A stretch of DNA of 64,000 bases, taken from contig NC_080075.1 of assembly GCF_949987535.1 (NCBI RefSeq), positions 6,432,606-6,496,605 on the forward strand, read 5' to 3'. Source of the stretch: Balaenoptera acutorostrata. Taxonomy: Eukaryota > Chordata > Mammalia > Artiodactyla > Balaenopteridae. Numbering within the stretch: position 1 is the stretch's first letter; each line of letters opens with the position of its first letter. The notes beneath the pieces were generated by a model. That model did not search any database. It was not told the DNA's origin and was given only the letters and a program-made list of their open reading frames with translations. Made by a program: the position numbers and the translations under genes. Below, piece after piece: positions 45,200 to 57,423 of the stretch.

Positions 45200-46070
45200 A
45201 AAGAATATTGCATCCAACAATGCCAGGCTCTTTGTTCTCATGAAGCGTACGGTCTGGAGGGGGCAAGGTGCTCGTGGTTGGTGGGGGTGGCAGTATTAAA
45301 CCATGAAATACAGAATTATCAATGGTGGTAAATGTAGGGGGTGTGAGAGGGAATAACACGGAAGCTAATTTAGCTTGAGGTGTCAGGGAGCATTTCTCTG
45401 AGGACCTGTGATCTCAGCTGAGACCTGCAGGGTGTATAGGATGGTGCTGGCCTGCTGCAGAGTGAGAGAAAGAGCCTTCTGAGTGGAAGAAACAGCATGT
45501 GCAAAAGCCCTGCGGCCTCTGAGAGCCTGCTTTGGATAAGTTAGCTTTGACGGGCTGTGAGCTGTCCGGTAAGGCCTGGACAGAGGAGGAAACCCCAGAG
45601 GGGGTTGAGGAGTGGCTGGGGAGGGGAGGAAATCAGCAGAGTGGATTTTTCCAGAAGGCAAGAGAAGAGTGTATTTAAGAAGGAGGGAGGGAAGAGGGAT
45701 CAACTATGCAACGTCGTGTGGAACAGGCTTGTAAGACGTTGGCAACCTCAGCGAGAGCAGTTTGGGTGCTGGTTGGCGTGGTGTAGGAGTGGGCTGGAGG
45801 CTGCTGGCGGGTGGTGAGGCGGTAGGGACCACGTGTGGGTACAGCTTTGTTAAGGTGGAGTTTGGTTGGTTTTTGTTGTTGTCACTGTTACAAATTTATT
45901 ATTTGTCAACAGAGTGCTGAATGATGGATCTGTAGGTATTGTGGGCTTGCGGAAGGGCAGCTGGGCCTTGAGATGGGCAATGGGTAGGATTTGAAGAGGT
46001 CAAGGACGTAGGTAAGTCATCCAGGGGAGTGAGACCTCAGGAGCATTTCCCAAGGAATTTTGTTTTGGAA
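45200..46070 (+). repeat. Ancient mammalian interspersed repeat, family uncertain
   Basis: Ordered blocks of a well-known old repeat: 'gccaggctctttgttctcat', 'gagcatttctctgaggacct', 'acagcatgtgcaaaagccct', 'ggaagggcagctgggccttg'. I cannot name the family with confidence. Confidence 0.5.
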
Positions 46071-46956
46071 ATGAGGTTAAGTACTCAGGACTGAACAACA
46101 ACAACAAAATGCCTCAAAGGATCTGTAACTGGCCACCAAGAGCGTTTAACTAATTTAGATGGAACCCAAGGATGTTGGCTCAGCCCTGAACAGTGATTGC
46201 TTCACCTGGCAAAAGAAACCCTTTGAGGAGACCGTGGCAACTTAAAAAATTGGGTAATGTTACTTGTTTGGCATTTGGTGCCACGCCCCTTGTACCCTCT
46301 TGTCTGGGGTAAGTGCTGGTGGGAATCTGATCTGGCTTCACTAAGTGTTTTGACCAGACTTTATTTCTCAGATTCATAAAGCTAAATAGTCTTTTGTTGT
46401 AAATCATGTTATCAGGATTCAAAAAATAGAATTTATTGCTAGATGGAAAATGCAGATTATTTCAGTGAATTACAAAGGCTCCCCAGGAAGTTTGGCTGCC
46501 CTGAATGATTGAGTCCATCTAACAGCGTTCTAAATTGTGGCCCAATGATGGGATGTAGGAATGTTTTCGTGAGGAAATTTGGTAACATTCTTAAAATGGG
46601 ATGGGCCTAGTGATGCAAGGTGTGGAAGGAACCTCTGGAGTTTCTCACTTGAGAAGCAGTATTTACATGACAGAAACACTTTGTTAAAAAAAAAAAAAAA
46701 GGCAGAAAAGATTAGCGCACCTTAGATAGAGATTAGATATTTCATCTACTACTGGAGCATAGAGAGCCAAGGTGGGTTCTGAGTTTCTGTTATGTTGCTG
46801 TTTTGCCGTTATAATTAAAAATAAATGTAAAATGTAAGCAAGGCCTTAAGATTACTTTCAGAATATATAGCTCACGATCTTGCATCTGTCAAGGATTCAG
46901 TCACAGCAAGGATTTGGCTGGAGAGACTAGATTTGGGTAAACCCAGTGTAACAAAA

Positions 46957-46958
<2 letters not shown>
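46071..46958. other. Intron 1 stretch without recognised element
   Basis: Nothing supported. Confidence 0.4.

Positions 46959-47006
<48 letters not shown>
46959..47006. repeat. (GT)n microsatellite, about 24 units
   Basis: Pure GT run of 48 bp. Confidence 0.97.
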
Positions 47007-47008
<2 letters not shown>

Positions 47009-47955
47009 ATACGTGCGCCTGTGTTTTTCATCCCCATATAATAGAGCTGTCTCTCAATGTGGGGATTAGGTTCCGAAATCAACATGAAGGACAAAAATTG
47101 CTTGTGGTTAAACTTACCCTGAAACCAGCAGGGTCACCTGTCTTGGTAATCTGCTCCTGGTACAAGGAGTTTCTGCGAGGTGGAGGCCTCAGTGGAACTG
47201 GGAGATTCCAGCCCCCCAAGGGGCTCACATCAGGGCACGTGCTCCTTGAGTTGTGGGCTATCCAGGTGAATTTATTGTCCCTTCTGCGTTTTTTGGTCCA
47301 TGCAGGCGGTTGAATTTGATACATTAGAGTGAGATGCGTGTCTGCTGTACCACCACTTGCCGGTTGAAGTCAAGTCCCTGAGCCAGCTCCGTGGCCAGGT
47401 GAGGCTAATAGAGATGGCGCTACAGCTTGGTGTATTAACCTGGGAATTGCTGTTAGGTGAGGTTGATGATGGTGGCGTGTCCGAGAGCTACAGCTCTGAA
47501 GTCTGATGCTCAGGTGGCTTGCTGTGAAAAGGTCTGCGTTAAGCGGATGTTGTTTTGTCTTTCAGCCTCTTGCTTGTCTTCATTTATCCAAATAAAACAT
47601 TGAGATTTGAGGAGAAGAGAGGTTGGAAAGCCTCTTGTGGAACTGGAAGGTTCTCTTTGATGGGATGTGTGTCCCACTGTAAGAGCTGCTTTCCTTGTTT
47701 GATTTTTAACTTTCTGTATGACCCGGCAGGCTGGATTTGAGCACTGTATATTAATAGCCAAAAGTTAAGTTAGAGTCATATAATGGTAAGCGTATTTACT
47801 TTTTTTGAATTAAAATCTACAGAAACCCACACTGTAGGCAAAGCCAGAGATTTGATTATATTGATGGTGCCTGAAATCTTACTAAGACTCAAGACCAGGG
47901 TCTCCATAGGTGAGCATCCGTTTATAGCAGAAAGATCATTAGAAAGTCTGTGTGT
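47007..47955. other. Intron 1 stretch without recognised element
   Basis: Nothing supported. Confidence 0.4.
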
Positions 47956-48045
47956 GGGGGAGGGAGGGAGGGAAGATGGGAAGATGGGAAGGTGGGAAGC
48001 TGGGAAGACAGGAGGGGGAGGGAGAAGGAGAGGGAGGGAGAACCT
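47956..48045. repeat. Purine-rich GGGA tract
   Basis: About 90 bp almost entirely A/G on the plus strand: GGGAGGGA units, then AGATGGGA-type units, then GGGAGGGAGAAGG. It contains many G-triplets. Confidence 0.85.
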
Positions 48046-48262
48046 CAGAGAGAGACTTGAATGGCTGATGTGCTCACACAAAAAGAGATCCTAATCGCAG
48101 AAGCTTTGGGAAGATGTGCTCTAATATGCTACATGTATAATATTGTGATACGCATTCCTGAAAAGTTTTATTTAGAATCAGACTTGTATAAATTAGACAG
48201 TTTCCCCATTAAGCCTCAGAGAGATCTCCATTTTAAGAACAGAGTAAATTATTAAAAATGTG

Positions 48263-48374
48263 GGAGACGCAAGAGGGAAGAGATATGGGAACATATGTAT
48301 AACTGATTTACTTTGTTATAAAGCAGAAACTAACACACCATTGTAAAGCAATTATACTCCAATAAAGATGTTAA
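48263..48374 (+). mobile_element. Very short L1 3' tail insertion
   Basis: Only about 110 bp of L1 3' UTR (from 'ggagacgcaagagggaaga' to 'ccaataaagatgtt'). Duplication aaaaatgtg at 48254-48262 and 48375-48383. Confidence 0.9.
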
Positions 48375-48383
48375 AAAAATGTG

Positions 48384-49040
48384 TAGAAAAATCTATAAAT
48401 TTGAATCAGATCGTAGTATTTCAGATGTTAGAATATTTTTATTACAAGCTAAAAACAACTTTTTGGATCAAAACTGTCAAAAACAAAAAAAGGGAGATGG
48501 GGGCTTCTGTCTTCAAAACATCAGTCCTAAAAGACAAAGGAAGGCTGTGGATTAAAGGAAACTGAGCAGACATGATAACTAAATGTGATACCCAGCCCTA
48601 GAGAGGGTCCTGGGCTGGAGGGGAAAATGCTCTAATGGGTGTTTGTTATTGGGTAACATAACACAACTGGAATACAAAGAATAGATAAAAGCATAGCATG
48701 TGTTAAATTGAGTGACATTGGTAACTAGGCTATTGTGTTAAAAGAATATCCGTATTCAATATCCCATCACATCATATCATACCATAGCACATCACATCAT
48801 GTCATGTCATATATCATAGCGCACCATATCACATCATATTGGTCATATCATATCATATCTCATGAGAAAAAGAGAGGGTGAGAGAGAGCAGTGTTAGAGC
48901 AGATGGTGTGAGCTGTTAACAGTTGGTGGATCTGTTTCTAGGCAAAGGGTATTTGGGTGTTCTTGGTCCTATTTTAATTCCTGAAGCTTTTCCTTAAGCT
49001 TGCAGTTATTTCCAAATAAAAAGTTAAATAAACAAATACG
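48384..49040 (+). mobile_element. Old L1 3' UTR
   Basis: 'gacatgataactaaatgtg', 'gagggtcctgggctggaggg' and 'tatttccaaataaaaagtta' are old L1 3' UTR marks. A degenerate simple repeat is embedded. Confidence 0.7.
48757..48865. repeat. Degenerate (ATCAT/CATAT)n pentamer repeat
   Basis: About 20 variants of a 5-bp unit (atcac, atcat, gtcat, cacat, catat) in a row, inside the old L1 3' UTR. Confidence 0.9.
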
Positions 49041-49495
49041 TTTAAGTGTCAGCCCGGAAGCCCTTGTCCACTTTGATTGAGGTATTTTGAGCCTGCGATA
49101 ACAAAATACAAAGTAGAGCTTTAAAAAAACCTTTATTTAGGAAATTTCTGCAGGAAAAATAACTTTGTTGTGGTGCGAACTAACCACTCTCTGCTTTTCT
49201 CATTGAAACAACCATTTTCGTACACTGGTTTCTAAAGAGTTGAGGTTTCTTGGGGGTCCCGGTGGCCAGGTGCAGCAGGACAGGTGTTGGGGATTCCGCA
49301 CCACCCTAAGCTTGAAGTGACTTTGACATACGACTTTTTAATATCGTGTGTGCGTGTTTCAGTGTTAGGTCAGGCCTTGGTTGTGGTCAGTAAACAGTTG
49401 AATTTTAAGGGCATGAATCTCTTGGAAAACAAGTTCATTGAATAGGTATTTACGGTGCTGCTGGGTGCCTAGCTCTCTTCCAGGCAGTGAACATG

Positions 49496-49675
49496 ACAAA
49501 GTCCTGCCCTCGTGGAATGTACTCTAGTAATTAATCTAGAGCAGCTCTACTCTAGTGATTACTTAGTCTGGCAATTAACCTAGAACAACTCTGCCCTCGT
49601 GACTACTCTAGCAATCAATCTAGAACAACTCTGCCCTTGTAATTACTTACTTATTCTAGTAATTAACCTAGGACT
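49496..49675. repeat. Minisatellite of about four 40-47-bp units
   Basis: Units pair a 'ctgccctcgtg' segment with 'actctagtaattaatctag'. Four diverged copies start near 49499, 49545, 49586 and 49627. The sequence before it ('aggtatttacggtgctgctg', 'ccaggcagtgaacatgacaa') belongs to an ancient repeat that normally contains one such segment. Confidence 0.8.
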
Positions 49676-50196
49676 GGAATTCTCAAGTGTGCACGCAAAT
49701 CCCTTTGAATATGTCAGCCTGGGCATCATTTTACACTTACTTCATAAAAACATTTTGTGATGTTTCTACCACACCGTAAGAGGTTGGCTTTTGTGGTCTT
49801 TGCCCTTAAAAACTGAAATATTTAGTCCAGGCAGTTAGGGCCTTTGAACCAAATCTTAGAGGTTCTTGCCTGCTTTGGGCACATTATTTATAAGCTCCGT
49901 GTTGGGGCCAAAAGACTTGAAGTAGCTCCTGCCCCCTTGAAGCCTTTTTGCCTCCTTCTCGTCACTGGGGACCCGCATGTGGAGCACCTACCGTGAGCAC
50001 AGCTGGCCCGGGGTTCCGCCCTGGGCCTCGGGTGTGGGTGTGTCTGGGGGCCCAGCCCTCCTGCGCTCTGTGAAGTGTTGACACCGTTGGCTTCCCTGGT
50101 GCTTCTGGGTGCCCCGGTCCCTCTCCCTTTTGTGAATCAGCTCCACAACCTTCCGTAGGTGACTGGGATGAAGTGGACTCATTTTCCTATTTAAAA
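49676..50196. other. Intron 1 stretch without recognised element
   Basis: Nothing supported. Confidence 0.4.
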
Positions 50197-50205
50197 ATAA
50201 CCTCT

Positions 50206-50580
50206 GGGCTTACCTGGTGGCGCAGTGGTTAAGAATCCGCCTGCCAATGCTGGGGACACGGGTTCGAGCCCTGGTCCGGGAAGATCCCACATGCCGCGGA
50301 GCAACTAAGCCCGTGTGCCACAACGACTGAGCCGGCGCTCTAGAGCCCGTGAGCCACAACTACCGAGCCCGCGTGCCACAACTACCGAAGCCTGCACGCC
50401 TAGAGCCCGTGCTCCTTAACAAGAGAAGCCACCGCAATGAGAAGCCCGTGCACTGCAACGAAGAGTAGCCCCCACTCGCCACAACTAGACAAAGCCCGCG
50501 CGCAGCAACGAAGACCCAACACAGCCAAAAATAAATAGAAAAAAAAAATGCTAAAAAAAAAAAAATAATAAAAAAATAAG
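50206..50580 (+). mobile_element. CHR-2-type SINE
   Basis: Full body with an extra 'ccacaactaccgagcccgcg'-type segment. Duplication aataacctc at about 50196-50204 and 50581-50589. Confidence 0.92.
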
Positions 50581-50949
50581 AATAACCTCCGCAGCTGTGG
50601 ATTCAAGTCTTCCCGTCACGAGCATGACCTCATCTCTCTGCTGGGACAACTGCTGGCCGGACCCGGAGGGTCACAGGGGGGCGATGTTGGGATGGGATTT
50701 CGGAGACCACCGGCCCGTATTCCTTTACTACAGATCAGGAGCCGTCTGATCCGAGGCAGAGATGCTCTGGCTCTGTTGTCACTTGACTGAGTTTAGCCCT
50801 TTCTAGAAAGATAAGGGGGCCCCTGAGACTCAGTTCCCACCTTCCCCCAGCTCAGCTCCTCCAGACCTGCTCCCCTCCTCTTGGGCTGGGCTGGTGTCTG
50901 TCAAGACCCTTGCTTTGCTTTGTTCCTTTAAAAATGGTTTAAGTAACAG

Positions 50950-51555
50950 AATTAAAAAAAAATTGTGGTAGAATATGCATAACATAAAGCTTTCCATGTC
51001 AGTGATTTTTAAGTGTACAGTTAAGTGGCATTAAGGACCTTCACATTGTTGTGCAACCATCATCACTGTGTGGCTCTGGAATTTTCTTCTTCTTCTTCCC
51101 AGACTGAAACTCTGTCCCCATTAACACTGACTCCCATTCCTCCCTCCCCCAGCCCCTGGCTCCAGCATTCTGCTTTCTGTCTCTATGAATCTGACTCTTC
51201 TAGCTCCCTTGTATAAGTGAAATCATGCAGTATTTGTCTTTTCGTGACTGGCTTATTTCACTGAGCATAATGTCCTCAAGGTTCATCCACATTGCAGCCT
51301 GTGTCAATTTCCTTCCCTTTGAAGGCTGAATAATATTCCATTGTATGTATAGACCGGGTCTCGCTTACCTGTTCATCCATCGAAGGACACTGAGCTGCTT
51401 CTGCCTTTTGCCTGTCGTGAATAATGCTGCTGGGAACATAGGTGTGCAAATATTTGTTCAAGTCCCTGCTTTTAGTTCTTCTGGGTGTATACCCAGAAGT
51501 GGAATGGCTGGGTCATATGGTAATTCCATATTTAATTTTTTGAGGAGACACGATT
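50950..51555 (-). mobile_element. L1 ORF2-end and 3' UTR (old)
   Basis: Antisense: 'ttaagtgtacagttaagtgg', 'ccattgtatgtatagaccg', 'ataatgctgctgggaacata', 'tgggtgtatacccagaagtg'. Frames broken. Confidence 0.87.
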
Positions 51556-52004
51556 TTTGCATCTGATTCTCCGTCTCTCTGGGCCTCTGTGGACTTGACT
51601 GTATGGCTGGGACCGTACTCAGTTTGCTGGGGTCCCCAGCTTCCTGAGCACCCTCAGCCTGGTTCTAGAGACCCTCGCTTCTCTTCCCGTTAAGGTTGAG
51701 GGGAGACCTGAAGAGAACTGAAGCTAGTTTAGAGGAGCATGGCAGTCCATTGAAGAAGAAGATGAAGAATTAGAATTTGACTTTGGGGCATCTTCACGTT
51801 TATTGTTTGGTTGTTTGTTTTGGATTTCATGTAGTTTTGTGTTTTATAATTAAGCCATAGAGTGGAATAGTTAAAGTTAATTTGGTTTTGGTGGATTGTT
51901 CTAATATGTCCTCGATTACATCTATATCTCATTTCCTTCATCATGGTTGGCAAAAAGAATAGGACTATGAGGAGGTAGGAAAGGGAAGAAGCCTTGTTCT
52001 TATT
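51556..52004. other. Intron 1 stretch without recognised element
   Basis: Nothing supported. Confidence 0.4.
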
Positions 52005-52165
52005 CCTTGTATGACCTTGGGCCTTAGTTTACTCTTCTGTAAAATGGGCTAATACTACCTACCTAACACAAATTGTTGTAATTATAATAGTAATTGGGGA
52101 AAAATGCATCTGAAGTACTAGGACAGTGCTTGACAGCCACTGGGCTTAGTCAGTATTAGTCTGTC
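52005..52165 (+). repeat. MIR SINE remnant
   Basis: 'tatgaccttgggccttagt', 'ctcttctgtaaaatgggct' and 'ggacagtgcttgaca' are MIR blocks. Confidence 0.8.
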
Positions 52166-52232
52166 CTCCCCTGCTTGTTATCATGGAATAATTGGAAGCT
52201 GTATGTGGCGGGGGGTGTGGTGGTCCTCAACC

Positions 52233-53225
52233 TTTTTTTTTTTTGGAGTATAGTTGATTTACAGCGTTATGTGAGTTTGGGGTGTACAGCAAAGTGATTC
52301 AGTTTGTATATATTTTTATATTTATATATTTTTAATATTTTTCAGATTCTCTTCCCTTCTAGGTTATTACAAAATATTGAGTATAGTTCCCTGTGCTATA
52401 CAGTGTGTCCTTGTTGTTCACCTATTTTATATATAGTAGTGTGTACATGTTAATCCCAACTTCTTAATTTATCTCCCCCCACCCCGCCTCCACTTTTCCC
52501 CTTTGGTAACTGTAAGTTTGTTTTCTTTTTAAAATATTTATTTACTTTTGGCTGCATTGGATCTTAGCTGTGGCATGCAGGATCTTTCGTTGCGGTGCGC
52601 AGGCTTCTCTTTAGTTGGGGCTGTGGGCTCTGTAGTTGTGGCACCTGGGCTCCAAAGCGCACAGGCTCACTAGTTGCGGCGTGTGAGCTTAGTTGCCTTG
52701 TGGCATGTGCGATCTTAGTTCCCCGACCAGGGATCGAACCCTCGTCCCCTGCATTGGAAGGTGGATTCCAACCCCTGGACCACCAGGGAAGTCCCCATAA
52801 GTTTGTTTTCTATGTCTGTGTGTCTGTTTCTGTTTTGTAAATAAGTTCATTTGTATCTTTTTCTTTAGATTCCACATATAAGTGATGTCATATGATACTT
52901 GTCTTTCTCTGTCTGACTTACTTAGTATGATAATCTCTAGGTCCATCCATGTTGCTGCAAGTGGAATTATTTTGTTCTTTTTTATGGCTGAGTAGTATTC
53001 CATTGTATACATGTACCACCTCTTCTTTATCCATTCATCTGTCAGTGGACATTTAGGTTGCTTCCATGTCTTGGCTATTGTAAATAGTGCTGCCATGAAC
53101 ATTGGGGTGCATGTATGTTTTTGAATTATGGTTTTCTCCATATGTATGCCCAGGAGTGGGATTGCTGGATCATACGGTAGGTCTCTTTTTAGTTTTTTAA
53201 GGACCCTCCATACTGTTCTCCAAAG
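52233..53225 (-). mobile_element. L1 3' end, interrupted by a SINE
   Basis: Antisense 3' UTR from the poly-T at 52232 through to ORF2 end. The minus frame at about 52840-53220 still reads [13 protein letters not shown] and MYTMEYYSAIKKNKI, typical ORF2 C-terminus. Duplication gtggtcctcaaccttt / gtggtccttgactttt at about 52217 and 53226. Confidence 0.9.
52527..52797 (-). mobile_element. CHR-type SINE in the L1
   Basis: Head complement 'accaccagggaagtcccc' at the right. Duplication taagtttgttttct at 52513-52526 and 52798-52811. Confidence 0.92.
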
Positions 53226-53465
53226 TGGTCCTTGACTTTTGCAGGGTAAGACAGCAGCAGTGGGTAGAGCCTGGAGCAGGACCAGGAGCTGGGTTCCAGT
53301 CTCACACAGGCAACTAACTCCCTGTGCTCTGTGACCCCCAGTCGCCCACCCAGCTTCCTCCAGGCTCAGATTCTTCACCTGTCAAATGAGGAAGCTGGAC
53401 TCTCGCCTCTCTGTGGTTCCTTGTGGATCAGCGATTCCAAAGGCTTCTGTTTATGCCTGATCCTC

Positions 53466-53820
53466 TTCTTTTTTTTTTTTTTTTTGAGATATAATTGACA
53501 TATGACATGATATTAGTTCCAGGTGTACAGCATAATGATTTGATATTTGTATATATTGTGAAATGGTCACCACAGTGAGTCTGGTGAACATCCATCACCT
53601 CACAGAGTTAACAGTTTTTTTTTTTCTTGTGATGAGAACTTTTAAGACCTACTCTCTTTGCAGCTTTCAAACATGCAATACAGTCTTATTAACTTTAGTC
53701 ACCAGGACTTATTAACCGTAGTCACATCCCCAGGACTTATTTATTCTATAACAGGAAGTTTGAACCTTTGACCCCCTTCACCCATTTCACCCCTTGCCCC
53801 CCACACCCTGCCTAGTCTTC
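53466..53820 (-). mobile_element. L1 3' tail (old)
   Basis: Antisense: poly-T, 'gagatataattgacatatga', 'caggtgtacagcataatga', 'caccacagtgagtctggtga'. Confidence 0.85.
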
Positions 53821-55025
53821 TCCTGACTGCAGAGTTTTTTCTTTTCTACAAAATCAAGTCCGTTCTCTGTAGTTGGTGGACATATCCCCTGGGGGGTGGG
53901 TGGGCGGTGTGAAGTGAGCTGAGAATTTCTGGCATTTCAAGCTCTGCTGCTTCGGGGCGGGGCGGGGGGGGGGGGGTGATCCAGAATTTCCTGTTAGCAG
54001 CTTGGGTGCCAAGTTTCTGGCTCTAGCCCAGAATTCCAAATACCTGTGAAGAGTTAACCCCTGGGCCCCTGTGTCCCTGGGGCTGGCCACATGTAGCAAG
54101 GGAATGGGGGAGTCCTTCCCAGCAGGGAGAGGAGAGAAAGAAAAGGAATGGGGAGAAGGTAGAAGGGGTTGTGGATATAATTTTCACTTGCTCAGAAGGA
54201 GAGTGAAGCTGTCTTCAAGGAATTGGACAGGGGAGCTCTCTCGCTCTGCCCACTTCAAGACTTGGCCGTTGTCTACAGTTGCGCTGTTCTGTCTGTATTA
54301 CTTACGGTTATCAGTCTTCATTTTCTCCAAGAAAGAACAGCCAGCTGGTAATGCCTTTTTCTTCCCATCTTCCTATTAAAAAAAAAAAAAAAGATTGCTT
54401 AATAGCTCAGTAATAATACTGCAGTATTTTTGTGTACTGTATTGCACTTTTCATTGACTTTACCTCATTGAATGTGTACATAAAGATTTTTCTGGGCCGC
54501 TTGACATCCTCATGTTGCAAACTGAAGTGGGTGTGGCCATCTGATTTGCCCAGCTATTGGTAGCAGAGCCCTGGCACCTTGTCTTTTCTTTTTATGAAGC
54601 TGATCAGTCAGCAACACTCAAGAAGTATTAATGGAAAGTCCGTATGTGCCCAGCGGAGATGCTTGTGGTAGAGAATTCTTACCTTCAAGGCAATATGACC
54701 TGATAGGGTCTTAAGGGGAAGAGGATGGAGTTCCAGTCTGTTACCTGTAATTAACGTAGTTATTTAAGTAATGTAATTAAGGCCCGTAATTAAAATGTCT
54801 GATGGGTGAAGGAAGAGCTATGAATTCATAGTTTGGGGATGTCTCTGAATTTAATACTGGTTCTCCTGCCTGATGCTGGCATTAGGGAAAGGGGACAGTT
54901 TTTAAACAGTGGGTTCAGATACCCTTAAACCTCTGGGCTCTCTATCGTGAAAGCTTCTATAGCTTATCTCTGTAAGCCATTTCACACTATTATTAGGTGT
55001 AAAGACAGGAAACATTGCCTAACAT
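53821..55025. other. Intron 1 stretch; G-run at about 53955
   Basis: A GGGGCGGGGCGGGGG-type run lies near 53955-53980. No exon or clear transposon. Confidence 0.4.
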
Positions 55026-55042
55026 GACTTATTTCTAATCTT

Positions 55043-55206
55043 TTTTTCCTCATTTTTAAAATTGAAGTATAGTTGATTTACAGTATTTCAGGTTACAGTA
55101 AAATGATTTAGTTATATTCTTTTTCAGATTCTTTTCCATTATAGTTTATTACAAGATAGTGAATATAGTTCCCTGTGCTATACAGTAGGACCTTGTTGTT
55201 TATCTA
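55043..55206 (-). mobile_element. Short L1 3' tail insertion
   Basis: Only the last part of the 3' UTR, antisense. Perfect 17-bp duplication gacttatttctaatctt at 55026-55042 and 55207-55223. Confidence 0.95.
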
Positions 55207-55223
55207 GACTTATTTCTAATCTT

Positions 55224-57300
55224 GAGGGCTTGTGGTTTGGGAGGTTGATCTCTGGAAGTAAAGGCATGGGCTGACCCAGGACTTTCTTTGGAACAGAAAT
55301 AAGAATTTTTAAAATAAATGAAACTGGAATAGATTAGAATCTACCAGGATGTATGGAAATAAAACTTCTGGAAGGAAGCTTTGTTTCTTTTCTTTTTTGA
55401 ATGTCTGTGTGTATATTTCCTCAAGTTCCTGACTTTGCAAGTGTTTAGTAAATCTGTCAAAACGGTAGTGTTCAGGTCTGGATGCAAAGGACACGGGAAA
55501 TGGAGTGTTTTCTACAGTGTCTCTTGAACGGCGGTCTTGACTACTCCTGGCAGGGAGCGGCTGTGAATAGCAGGTTCAGGAATGCGGGGCTGTGTTTTCA
55601 GAATCTGAACTCTGGCCCCGGGTGCCCCGGGCGGGGGGCGGGGCGGAGGGGGGGTACTCCGGAGGCGCTGGGTTGCCAACTGCACTTGTTGGCGGGGAGA
55701 GATGCCGGCCAGAGGAGTGGCCGGAAGGCTTCTGGATTGTTTGGATGATGAATGCATCTGTCATGGGAGAGCGCTTGTCTTTTAACTAGGCATAAAAATA
55801 TCATTTGCTCAGAGGAAATGGATTCGCACACAAATGTCATGAACCTGTTCCTTGGTGATCTTGTATTGTTTGTCCATGAGATGGTTTGCAGATTGAGGAG
55901 CTTAGTTCTAAGGCAGTCGAGGCAAGGGCTCTGAGTCTGCTCACAAGCCTGTTTGGGGGAGTATTTGTCCTGTTCTGCTGCTGTGGGGAAGCTGTACCAT
56001 GTCTCCAAGGGCTTGGAAGAGGACTCGTGCCCACTCAGCCCTTCGTGACACTCTGGATCCGCCCCCCCACCCCCCGACCCTTCCTGCCACCAAGCTTCCT
56101 CAGTAATAATCTGCAAGTACTCCTGGCAGGTGGTAGATATAGGCTGTGTACCAAAAAAGGGACCATGTCCTCAAGAAGGTTGGGGGAAAAAAGTTATATT
56201 GAGGCTGGGCCTCAAATTCAGTCCTGCCTTTGGTGAGTTCTCTTGGGGAATAACCCTAGCTCACCTCCGATCCACCGCTTACTTAAAACCCCGGCCAAAT
56301 CTATTCACTCACTTGCGCCAACCTAAAATATATCGAATTAACATGAAGTTTTTCCTTAAATTTGAAGAGTTGTTTTTTAATGTAGTTTTGGATTTGGGGA
56401 ATAGAAATATGGTAGTTTTTTACCTCGGTTAGCCTGCAAACAACCCTTATAGGACTCTCTAGAAATTGTTTTTAGGAAATTTGAAAGGATTTCTCATAGA
56501 GCCTTGAAACAGCAAATGAACTTATCTTAGACACACAGCACTTAAAAGCTGTATTTAGGTAGCGATGAAAATACTTTTTAAAATGTGTTTAAAGAAAGGA
56601 AAAAGGTTTGAATCGTACTGCTCTTCTTAGAGATTGCTTTGCAGTGAATCCTCCCCTGCTTGTCTCCTGCTGCTTCTGGCAGCTTCGGAAGGTGCGTTCA
56701 TCAGGTTCTAGAAGGAGAGGGGGCCCTGGCTGTGGAGGGGAAGGTTTTCTCTCGCTTGTGGAGGGCTTAACACTTCAGGGCTAACTCCATGAGCACCTGG
56801 CCGGACCTAAACAACCAGCTCTCTGTTAAGCCAGTGAACCCTCCCCTCCTTTATAAGGTAGAGCGGCAGCGGGGACAGTATAATAATACGACACGGGAAG
56901 GGCAATGTGATCTCTCTTAGGAATAGCAGTTAGAATCACAGCATGAAAAGCCTCTCAACACCACAGAGCTTTCACAGATTGTTACAGGACAGGTTGAGAC
57001 TGAGGGACATAACTCACCAGGCTTTGCATGCTTGAGACACCCCTGTCCAGAGCACCAGCTCCCCAGCAGCTCTGGGGTCATGCAGACTCTGGACACGGCT
57101 GGAATGTCGCTGACCACATCAGCCTCGGGCACAGCCGGATCCCTGTTTTAGGGTCGCACACTGCTGGCTCGCGTGCCCTTTGTACCTTCTGTCAGTCCTT
57201 GACTCTCCTGCTCTTGTTTTATGGCTTCTTAAGGCCTTGACCGCATGTGTTCTGGTGGACACAGGTGCTGCCTTGACGTTCTCCCGTGCCCCTCAACCTT
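55224..57300. other. Largely unique intron 1 DNA
   Basis: About 2 kb with no recognised transposon. A small CpG-rich patch lies at 55610-55720. No splice-flanked coding segment recognised. Confidence 0.4.
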
Positions 57301-57423
57301 TTTTTCCTTTTTTAGCTGCACCGTGTGGCATGTGGGATCTTAGTTCCCCAACCAGGGATCGAACCCATGTCCCCTGCAATGGAAGCGTGGGATCCTAACC
57401 GCTGGACCCCCAGGGAAGTCCCC
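57301..57423 (-). mobile_element. CHR-1-type SINE
   Basis: Antisense: 'gtggcatgtgggatcttagt', 'ccagggatcgaacccatgt', head complement at 57423. Flanks cctcaacctttttt / cctacccttttattt. Confidence 0.88.

Noticed and set aside
52689..53378. Minus-strand frame of 229 codons as a cellular gene
   Set aside because: The central part is the L1 ORF2 C-terminus, joined by chance to SINE and flank sequence.
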